NCBI RefSeq assembly: GCF_011044495.1
Contig: NZ_CP049143.1
Location: 6,758,001-6,822,000 of the forward strand
Direction: 5' to 3'
Source: Roseimicrobium sp. ORNL1
GTDB lineage: Bacteria > Verrucomicrobiota > Verrucomicrobiia > Verrucomicrobiales > Verrucomicrobiaceae
Length of the DNA stretch: 64,000 nucleotides
Part shown: positions 51,558 to 58,776 of the stretch, piece after piece
Numbering within the stretch: position 1 is the first letter of the stretch
Layout: the number at the start of each line of letters is the position of its first letter
The notes under the pieces: generated by a model
Database searches by the model: none
Seen by the model: only the letters and a program-made list of their open reading frames with translations
What the model was told of the DNA's origin: nothing
Made by a program: the position numbers and the translations under genes

Positions 51558-52370
51558 ATGATGCTACGTTCCGCGATTTTGGTTTGTCTCCTTTCCACTG
51601 CAACCGCAACCCTTTTGCCTGCCCAAGACAAGGCGGGATTCGACCCCACCAAAGCTGAGATTGCTCCGATCGGACTTCCCAGCCCCTATGACAAGTTCCT
51701 CGGTCTCGATCAGGTGTTGAACCTCACCTATGAAGACTGGAAAGCGGTCTACGGTGAAATAGCCCGCGACGTCGATGTGGCGAAATATTCGGATGAGACC
51801 GACATCGCCCTCGCGCTTGGCACCAAGATCGCGGACGGCGTGATGTCCATCAAGGCGCGCGACGTGCAGGGCCTCAATGACTGCTCCAAGCAGATCGAAG
51901 ACCTTGCGAAGAAGCTTGGTGTGAAGGACGAAGAAATGAGCCGCGCGAAAACCGTGCGCGCCCATGCGAACAAGGGCGAATGGCTCCAGGTCTTCATGGA
52001 ACTCGGCTTCCTGCAGACGGACATCATGAAGTCCCTCCGTGCACAGGGCAACGCCAGCCGCCGCTCGCTCATCATCAGCGCCGGCTGGATGCAGGGCCTG
52101 CACTACACCGCATACGTGGTGAAGAAGCACTACTCCGCCGCCGTGTCGAACTATCTGCGCGAGCCGCTCCTGGTCGAAGCGATGAAGAAGGATCTGCAGT
52201 CGCTCCCTCCCGCCATCAAGGATTCCTCGAAGGTCGCCACCATCATCACCGAGATGGGAAACATCTATACAATCGTTAACATTCCGATTGAAGGATCGAT
52301 CCCGAAGGAAGGTGTGGAGAAACTTCTCGACGCTTCGAAGGCCATCGTGGAAAAGATCGTGTCGAATTAA
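51558..52370 (+). CDS. Secreted helical protein of unknown function
   Basis: The start is ATG 51558 (ATG 51561 also possible), giving 270 residues with a signal peptide cleaved after LLPAQ. A longer upstream in-frame reading overlaps the divergent lipoprotein gene and has no signal, so it is rejected. The mature protein is predicted mostly helical (DETDIALALGTKIADGVMSIKARDVQGLNDCSKQIEDLAKKLG). I know no family. It is the first gene of the plus-strand set leading to the kinases. Confidence 0.75.
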   Translation: MMLRSAILVCLLSTATATLLPAQDKAGFDPTKAEIAPIGLPSPYDKFLGLDQVLNLTYEDWKAVYGEIARDVDVAKYSDETDIALALGTKIADGVMSIKARDVQGLNDCSKQIEDLAKKLGVKDEEMSRAKTVRAHANKGEWLQVFMELGFLQTDIMKSLRAQGNASRRSLIISAGWMQGLHYTAYVVKKHYSAAVSNYLREPLLVEAMKKDLQSLPPAIKDSSKVATIITEMGNIYTIVNIPIEGSIPKEGVEKLLDASKAIVEKIVSN

Positions 52371-52445
52371 GTTCCGCTGTCACGACACGCTTGTGGAGAA
52401 CATAAAAAGGCAAGACCCAACACTACTCTGCCAACCTACAAATCC

Positions 52446-52955
52446 ATGAAAAACAGCATCAAGCATCTCATCACTGGCGCTCTCCTGATCGCCACTACCA
52501 CGGTCCTCAAGGCCGACCCGCGTGAGGCGGAAGACGTGGCCTACCGCATGGCCACCAACTATGTCGCCAAGGGCTTCTCCATGGCGCCCACCGACCACTC
52601 CGGTGTGCTCGGCGGTGGCCAGGCCATCCGCTTCCTGATCCCCGTGACCAAGGGCCTGGACTATGTGTTCCTCGCCGGTGCGGACCAGAGCGCGCTCGAC
52701 GTGGACGTGTATGTCTATGACGAAGTGGGCAACCTGATCCTTGATGACCGTCGCAGCACCAAGCTGGCCGGTGTGCAGTTCCGCGCTGCGTACAACGGCA
52801 CCGCCATGGTGTACCTGCACATGGCTCGTGCTGATGGTCTGGCCAGCTACTACGTCCTCGTCGGCCGCCGTGGCGCCGCGAAGGGTGGCAGCACGACCAG
52901 CGTGGGCGATGGCACCGGCTTTGCTCCCGAAGCCGCTGTTGCGCCGCCCAAGTAA
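52446..52955 (+). CDS. Secreted beta-sandwich protein, PPC-like
   Basis: This 169-residue protein has a signal peptide (ending VLKA). The mature part has alternating beta strands with LDVDVYVYDEVGNLILDD, a pattern seen in bacterial pre-peptidase C-terminal (PPC-like) domains, here as an isolated domain. Its neighbours are a secreted helical protein upstream and a small lipoprotein downstream. PPC domains usually serve in secretion or binding, so a surface or periplasmic binding role is possible but unproven. Confidence 0.68.
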   Translation: MKNSIKHLITGALLIATTTVLKADPREAEDVAYRMATNYVAKGFSMAPTDHSGVLGGGQAIRFLIPVTKGLDYVFLAGADQSALDVDVYVYDEVGNLILDDRRSTKLAGVQFRAAYNGTAMVYLHMARADGLASYYVLVGRRGAAKGGSTTSVGDGTGFAPEAAVAPPK

Positions 52956-53026
52956 CCAGGCTCGCGCATTCATCGGATCCCGTTCTCCCGTATCTTATCC
53001 ATCAACTGAAACCACAAGCCATCATC

Positions 53027-53233
53027 ATGAAGAGACTTGCCACCCTTGCCACCCTTGCCACGCTGGCCCTCTGCGCCGCCGCCCTTGCGAACTGCGCGAG
53101 CGAACCCCCGCCCCCGGTGCACGTGCATCACTACCACACGCAGACGCGCACCACGAAGTCCGCTTCCACGAGCACGTCCAGGGCTCCGGAGAGCTTCCAG
53201 GCGGTGACCCCTCCTTCCAGCTACTCGCAATAG
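53027..53233 (+). CDS. Small lipoprotein
   Basis: This 68-residue protein has a lipoprotein signal with the lipobox LANC (Cys23). The mature 46 residues are rich in His, Pro, Thr and Ser (VHVHHYHTQTRTTKSASTSTS), with no fold visible. It ends 34 bases before a strong terminator. Its role is unknown; the His cluster could bind metal. Confidence 0.65.
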   Translation: MKRLATLATLATLALCAAALANCASEPPPPVHVHHYHTQTRTTKSASTSTSRAPESFQAVTPPSSYSQ

Positions 53234-53266
53234 TCGGCCGCTAAAAAATTCATGTGTTGTGTCTGG

Positions 53267-53293
53267 AAACGCCAGCCTCCGGGCTGGCGTTTT
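53267..53293 (+). terminator. Rho-independent terminator after the small lipoprotein gene
   Basis: The 11-base arms aaacgccagcc (53267-53277) and ggctggcgttt (53282-53292) pair perfectly around a four-base loop, followed by tt. This separates the small-protein genes from the kinase gene, which has its own promoter at 53294-53347. Confidence 0.85.
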
Positions 53294-53347
53294 CCTTGCT
53301 GGCAGATGCCGGTGCAGATGCTTGCCGCCCCCTCACATCTCGCCTAG

Positions 53348-56300
53348 ATGCCACCTTCACCGTCAGCCGCGCCAGGCATGCGTTTCGGGAACTTCGAAGT
53401 CCTCACTGACTCCAGCGGTAAAAACTGCCTGCTGGGCGGGGGGGCTTTTGGCAAGACGTACAAGGCTCGGCACATGTTCCTGAAGCGCATCGTGGCGCTG
53501 AAGGTGCTGCATGATCGCTACGCCAACGAACCGCGCGCCCGCGAACGTTTCCTGAGGGAGGCACAGGCGGCGCATGAACTCAAGCATCCCCACATTGCTG
53601 AGGTGCTGGACTTCGGCGAGGCGGATGGCTCCCTGTACTATGCCATGGAGTTCTGCTCCGGAGGCGACCTGGAGCACTACACCAAGGATGCCAAGGGCCC
53701 GGTGCCACCCATCGTGTGCCTCGGCTTTGCCCGCCAGATTTGCAAGGCGCTCGCCTATGCGCACGAGCGTAGCTTCTACCATCGCGACCTGAAGCCGCCG
53801 AATGTGATGCTGGCCTCTTCAGAAGGTGAGCCTCTGCTGAAGCTCATCGACTTCGGCCTGGTGAAGATGGGGATGGATGACACTGAGGAGTCCTCCGGTC
53901 TCACCATGGCTGGCGAGGTGCTCGGCACGCCCATGTTTGCCAGTCCGGAACAGCTTCGCGAAGAGGATCTGGATCACCGCAGCGATCTCTTTTCGCTGGG
54001 CATGACCCTCTGGTACCTGCTGGAGGGTGCGCCACCAGTGCCCGGCAGCGCACTCACCGTGATGGCGGAGCGGCTGAGCAGCAAGTCTTATGAAAAGCTC
54101 TTCTCCATGCGGGTGCCTCGCGAGGTAAGACCCTTGCTTTCCAAGCTGCTCGAGAAGGACCCCAACAAGCGGTATCAAAACGCCGATGCCGTGCTGGCTG
54201 CGCTGACCGAAGTGGTCGACGACCTGGAAAAGAATAAAGCCAAAAGCACGCCATCACCACAAGCGCTCGCGCCTTCTGCCGCGACTGAATCTGTCATCGC
54301 GGAAGCCGCCAAGCCCGGCATGGGCGGGCTGATGGTGCACGCCAGCGTTGCGCAAGACTCTGGAAAATCTCCGGCCGCGGGCACCGCCACCAGCACGCCC
54401 CCGACAAGTACTGCAGTTACTGCGGAGACAAGCACCAGTCACACTTCTTCTGAACAAGCCCCTGCCGCCACTTCGGCATCAATCTCATCCTCGACCGAGA
54501 CCCCAAGCGAATCCCCCAAAGCACCGCGCCTGCAGTTTCTCAAGACGCTTGGCCACTGTGTGCTGGGCGAAGCGAAAGTGGCGCTCGATCGTACCAACGA
54601 CACGGAGTTGGTGGTGGTACAACTTCAGGACGGTCTCGACAGCACGGCCACCTGGCCAGCACGTCTTGCGGGAGCGGCGCAAACCATTCCGCCACGGCTC
54701 ACGGGAGATCTGCCGCTCATCACGCAGATCCACGACAACCATCCGTATGCGGTCTGCGCCAGCTCGGGCACCGTTCGCCTGGTGCAGGTGTTGCAGGCGC
54801 GGGGAAACCTGCCTTTTCTCGAAGCGGCACAAATACTCAGCCAGATCGCCCTCGTTTTGGATGAAGGCCAGAGCAGCAACAGGCGGCATGATCTGCAACT
54901 CAACCAGATTTACCTCGCGCCACTGGTGGCCAATCCGGCGGAAGGCGCCCCGGCCTACACGCTGGTGACACTGCAGCTTGAGCAGTGGCCGGCATTTCTG
55001 ACCTGCGTGCCTCTGAGGCAGATCGCCTCGGCCATGCCCGGGCACATGGAGGACAATGATCCTGGCGCCACAGGCATGATGACCATGCGGAATTCGGCGA
55101 CGGACGAATTCCTCTCCCAGAATGCGGCTTTTGGCGGCCTCATCTACCGGCTCATCACCGGAGGTGAACCACGCTCGGCGATGTACCGGTCGAAGAACAA
55201 CTACCGGCCGATTCCCAATCTCTCGCGCGAAGGGAACCATCTGCTGGCCAGCTGCCTGGAAGGTTCAGCCAATGATGAGACGCTCAGCCATCTGCTGGAA
55301 AAGATGATGCGGGCGGAGAAGAGCAACCTTGTTCCACATTCCTCCAGCACCCGCAGCAACGCAGGCGCTCTCAGTTCCTCCGCGACGGCGCTGAAATCTT
55401 CGGTGCCAAAGACGGAGCAGCCTCCGGCCTCAACGACGGGATCGGTTTCTTCGATCTCCAGTTCGCCACTCAAGACTTCCCCGCCCAAAGCTACTGAAGA
55501 AGTCTCCCAAGCCCTTCCGCCTGCCGCTGCCATAGCACCTCCGCTCCCACCGGTTGCGCCGCCCGTGCCTGTACCAGCACCTGCGGTCGTCCAGCCTCCG
55601 CCGGTGCCAGTCGTGCCCGCGCCAGAGCCTCCTGCCAGTAGCCCTTCTCCTTCCCCTGCTCCGGCACTGCCCCCTATTGCTGCTGCCTCCACCGCGCTTC
55701 CTCTACCGCCGACGGCTCCTCCCACGCCCGCTGCGCCTCCGGAACCGCCCAAGTCTCAGGTCACTCCGGTCAAACCTGCGCCGCCCCAACCGCCGGCAAA
55801 GAAAGCAGAAAAGGAGAAAGAAAAGAAACCCAAGTCGGCGCCTGCTCCTGCTCCCGCCGCTCCTGTTGCACCTCATGCGAAAGGTCAACCCACGACCGGG
55901 ATCCCGCCGCTCGTGTGGATCGCTGCCGCGGCGTCGCTGCTCATTCTGGGGACCGTGGTGGGCGTCGGTTTCTATGCTTACCAGGGATGGCGCAGTTCCA
56001 AGCCGGATCCCACGCCCAGCACACCGACGGAGCCGTCCACAACACCCGTGGCGCTCGTGACCCCGCCGGAGCCGCCCAAGCAGGAATCGAAAACGTCTTC
56101 GACCTCGACAACTCCGAAGCCTCCGGAGACGCCCTCGAACTCTTTACCTCAGACGCCAACACCACCACCCACAACGCCGGTAGCGGAGAAAAAGCCCGAG
56201 GCTCCGCCGAAACCCAAGCCGCCGAAGGAACTGGTCTTCACAAGGAGGGTCTTCCCCTCGACCGTCCGCGTGCGGGCAAATGGGCGCACCGTGGCATTGA

Positions 56301-57133
56301 CCAAAAATTCGCTCGACCAGTTCGTGCTGAACTTGTCGTCCGTCTCCGACTATCCGCTCTCCATCCTCATCTCCCCGCCGCTCGGATTCACCGGGGAATC
56401 CCATCTCATCACCGATCCGAAAGAATCGACCTACGATCACGACGTTGTCTTCAAGCGCGGCAAGGTGGAACTCAAGGTCCCCGGTAACTCGGACTACGAC
56501 CACGCCGAGTTCACGTTTGTGGACTATCATGATGAGGAACGGGCCAGTTTTCAGGGGAACGACATCTCCAAGCCCGAGGTGGAGACCGTTTCGCTGAGGA
56601 ATGGACTCGCAACAGCAGAGCTGCCCACTGGGACCTACCAGATTCGCCTCATCTCCAACTCTCAAAACGTTGCGCCGATGACTCTGGCGGCCAAATATCC
56701 GGTGCCAAAGCGAGCCGGGACTGATGACTTGAAAGTGGCCTCAGAGGGATGGGGTGGACACACGTATGAGTGCAACTTCGAGGTCACGGTGGACATCAAG
56801 GGGGAGAAGACAAAGCTCTACGCCCGGCGCGTGCTGATTTTGGATCAGGACCTTGCCAAAGGCACCCTCCAGGACTACTGGGCCCGTGAGGGGAAGACAC
56901 CCGAACGTCAGCAGAGCGAAATCCGGGACATCAAGGTGGACGCGTCGGGGACCCTTACCATGCTGCTTCCCCTGGAGGATCCCCAGCACAAGAACGACAC
57001 GTTCGACGAGATCGTCGAACTCAAACGCAATGCCCAAGGTGGCATCAGCTTCCAATGTTACCCTGCGGCGAATTCCGCGAACAAGACGCGTGAGGACTAC
57101 CTCGCCAAAGGATCGGCTAAAAGGGTGAGATAA
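53348..57133 (+). CDS. Hanks-type Ser/Thr kinase with second degenerate kinase domain and extracytoplasmic C-terminus
   Basis: This protein has 1261 residues. The first kinase domain (about 13-290) has GGGAFGKTY, Lys52 in VALKV, the HRDLKPPN loop (His145, Asp147), and Asp168 in DFG. A Ser/Thr/Ala-rich linker leads to a second region (about 395-660) that reads as a pseudokinase: LQFLKTLGHCVLGEAKVAL, Gln in place of the VAxK lysine (VVVQL), RHDLQLNQIYL at the HRD loop position (His514, Asp515), no DFG, and a C-lobe phrase FGGLIYRLITGGEP. A long Pro/Ala linker (about 700-850), one membrane helix (about 854-878), a second Pro/Thr linker and a 290-residue beta-rich extracytoplasmic part follow. 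It should phosphorylate cytoplasmic targets in response to an envelope signal. The pseudokinase assignment is by eye. Confidence 0.85.
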   Translation: MPPSPSAAPGMRFGNFEVLTDSSGKNCLLGGGAFGKTYKARHMFLKRIVALKVLHDRYANEPRARERFLREAQAAHELKHPHIAEVLDFGEADGSLYYAMEFCSGGDLEHYTKDAKGPVPPIVCLGFARQICKALAYAHERSFYHRDLKPPNVMLASSEGEPLLKLIDFGLVKMGMDDTEESSGLTMAGEVLGTPMFASPEQLREEDLDHRSDLFSLGMTLWYLLEGAPPVPGSALTVMAERLSSKSYEKLFSMRVPREVRPLLSKLLEKDPNKRYQNADAVLAALTEVVDDLEKNKAKSTPSPQALAPSAATESVIAEAAKPGMGGLMVHASVAQDSGKSPAAGTATSTPPTSTAVTAETSTSHTSSEQAPAATSASISSSTETPSESPKAPRLQFLKTLGHCVLGEAKVALDRTNDTELVVVQLQDGLDSTATWPARLAGAAQTIPPRLTGDLPLITQIHDNHPYAVCASSGTVRLVQVLQARGNLPFLEAAQILSQIALVLDEGQSSNRRHDLQLNQIYLAPLVANPAEGAPAYTLVTLQLEQWPAFLTCVPLRQIASAMPGHMEDNDPGATGMMTMRNSATDEFLSQNAAFGGLIYRLITGGEPRSAMYRSKNNYRPIPNLSREGNHLLASCLEGSANDETLSHLLEKMMRAEKSNLVPHSSSTRSNAGALSSSATALKSSVPKTEQPPASTTGSVSSISSSPLKTSPPKATEEVSQALPPAAAIAPPLPPVAPPVPVPAPAVVQPPPVPVVPAPEPPASSPSPSPAPALPPIAAASTALPLPPTAPPTPAAPPEPPKSQVTPVKPAPPQPPAKKAEKEKEKKPKSAPAPAPAAPVAPHAKGQPTTGIPPLVWIAAAASLLILGTVVGVGFYAYQGWRSSKPDPTPSTPTEPSTTPVALVTPPEPPKQESKTSSTSTTPKPPETPSNSLPQTPTPPPTTPVAEKKPEAPPKPKPPKELVFTRRVFPSTVRVRANGRTVALTKNSLDQFVLNLSSVSDYPLSILISPPLGFTGESHLITDPKESTYDHDVVFKRGKVELKVPGNSDYDHAEFTFVDYHDEERASFQGNDISKPEVETVSLRNGLATAELPTGTYQIRLISNSQNVAPMTLAAKYPVPKRAGTDDLKVASEGWGGHTYECNFEVTVDIKGEKTKLYARRVLILDQDLAKGTLQDYWAREGKTPERQQSEIRDIKVDASGTLTMLLPLEDPQHKNDTFDEIVELKRNAQGGISFQCYPAANSANKTREDYLAKGSAKRVR

Positions 57134-57352
57134 GAACGCTTGCGCCGCACCTCCTTCAGCCGATCGGAACCTGTCGAAAGGGACGCTTTTCAAGGTGCCC
57201 TACGTGCGTAAAAATCCGGGTGCGCGCACCCTCAGACATCTGAGAGTGTAACGTGTTCAAACAAAACCCGAATACTCTTGACGGATGGCGTAAATTTTTG
57301 AACACTTTTGTTCATCAGTCCAAAGTAAATACCCCCCGACACACTCCTCCCC

Positions 57353-58459
57353 ATGAAAATCAACCTTCACCTCAAAGGTATCATGGCTGCGGCCTTCGTC
57401 GCAGTGTTGCCCTGTGCCAGTTATGGCTACGGCGTTGGCGCTCTGGGCGCCGCCACGGCCGACTCGGCCCGCGGTGGTACCGCTGCTGCTCCGGTGATCG
57501 CCATTTCCGGCAGCGCACCCTCCCAGGCATCCGTGATTTCTGCCGCTCAGGCCTCCACGCCTGACACCACCGCTGCAGTTGTGGCTTCCACCCAGAAGAC
57601 CACCTCGACCACCAGTGCCAGCGCTCCCCGCCACACCTCCTCGAGCAGCCACTCGACGAGCACCAGCACGAGCTACTCCTCCAAGGAAGTGGTGACCAAG
57701 AATCCCGTGGTGGAGCCCATAGTAGATTCTTTCGGACCGGAAGTCGCCCTCACCGTTGGCTGGGACAGCCAGTACATGTTCAAGGGCCTCGATAACGTGC
57801 GCGCCAGCAGCTTCAGCGGTCGCGACGAATCGTCCATCGCGTATGCCAAGCTCACGGCGGCCTATCAGGGCTTCGGCTTCAACCTTGGCTACCTCAGCGC
57901 GGTGGAAGAAAGCGATCCCCGCTTCTCCCCCACCGAACGCTCGGAGTATTATAGCGAAATCATCGCCGGCGTGAACTACACCGCCTCCATCATCGGTGGC
58001 GTGCTGGACGGCACCATTGGATACAATGCGTACTTCTTCCCTGAAGAAGACTTCTGGGGCACCGGCTATCAGGGCGAACTGTGGGCCCGCCTTGCGGTCG
58101 TAGCCTGCCCCTGGGTCACCCCGAGCTTCACCTACTCCTACTTCCACTCAGAAGAGAAGATCCTCGAAGGTCACTTCTTCGAGTTCCGCCTCGACAGCAC
58201 GATCCCTGTCTATGAAGGCAGCGGCTTCAAGGTTGCGGTGAACCCGTACTTCTCCATCAGCTACGACCAGGACTACAACGGCGTCGGTGGCGACTGGAAC
58301 TCCATCGAAACGGGCATCAAGGTCCCGGTTTCGATCGGCGACCACCTCATCATCGCCCTCTCCGGCAACTACGGCTGGGACATCGGCGACAACCGCAGCA
58401 ACTTCGACCGCGGATTTGATGATTTCTGGGGCGGGGTGTCTGTCACGTACCGCTTCTAA
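57353..58459 (+). CDS. Outer-membrane porin-like beta-barrel (TorF-like putative porin)
   Basis: This 368-residue protein has a signal peptide (ends SYGYG). A Ser/Thr/Ala-rich segment (about 30-110) precedes a barrel with repeated amphipathic strands (VALTVGWDSQYMFKG, FGFNLGYLSAVEES, FEFRLDSTIPVYEGSGFKVAVNPYFSISYDQDY) and a terminal phenylalanine (VSVTYRF), the insertion signal of outer-membrane proteins. The family resembles TorF-like putative porins. It should let small solutes through the outer membrane. It lies between the two kinase genes. Confidence 0.82.
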   Translation: MKINLHLKGIMAAAFVAVLPCASYGYGVGALGAATADSARGGTAAAPVIAISGSAPSQASVISAAQASTPDTTAAVVASTQKTTSTTSASAPRHTSSSSHSTSTSTSYSSKEVVTKNPVVEPIVDSFGPEVALTVGWDSQYMFKGLDNVRASSFSGRDESSIAYAKLTAAYQGFGFNLGYLSAVEESDPRFSPTERSEYYSEIIAGVNYTASIIGGVLDGTIGYNAYFFPEEDFWGTGYQGELWARLAVVACPWVTPSFTYSYFHSEEKILEGHFFEFRLDSTIPVYEGSGFKVAVNPYFSISYDQDYNGVGGDWNSIETGIKVPVSIGDHLIIALSGNYGWDIGDNRSNFDRGFDDFWGGVSVTYRF

Positions 58460-58487
58460 CAAACATTCAGTAGATGATAACGCGACG

Positions 58488-58508
58488 CGGGCCGGATTTT
58501 CCGGCCCG
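58488..58508 (+). terminator. Possible hairpin terminator after the porin gene
   Basis: The stem cgggccgg pairs with ccggcccg around a five-base loop, 28 bases after the porin stop. There is only a weak T run after it, so efficiency is uncertain. Confidence 0.45.
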
Positions 58509-58536
58509 TCTCGTTAGGTGCCAACTGCTGAATCCC

Positions 58537-58659
58537 ATGAAAACCATCCTTGTCCTTCTGGCCGCTGCTCTCCTCTCCGCCACCCTCTCCCCGCTTCACG
58601 CCGACGGTGGCCGAAGCGGTGACGACCGGGCCGAGCGCAAGCAGAAGGTGACCGGCTGA
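58537..58659 (+). CDS. Very small secreted peptide
   Basis: This 40-residue frame starts at ATG 58537 with a clear signal peptide (MKTILVLLAAALLSATLSPL, cleaved after HA). Only about 17 residues remain after cleavage (DGGRSGDDRAERKQKVTG), strongly charged. The position, between a porin and a kinase gene, and the good signal favour a real gene, but chance is possible. The role is unknown. Confidence 0.45.
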   Translation: MKTILVLLAAALLSATLSPLHADGGRSGDDRAERKQKVTG

Positions 58660-58776
58660 AACCGGACCCCATTCACCACTGCGGCATGGGGAGGCGCCTC
58701 ATGCCGCATTTTTTTTCTTCCCGCCCGGCCAGATTGAAGCACATTGCGCGGGCCGCGCCACGGCCCAGCCCTCTCC

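Noticed and set aside
55500-55880. Frameshift or assembly error in the Pro-rich part of the first kinase
   Set aside because: The reading frame is continuous through the repeat-rich DNA and composition is typical of PVC kinase linkers.
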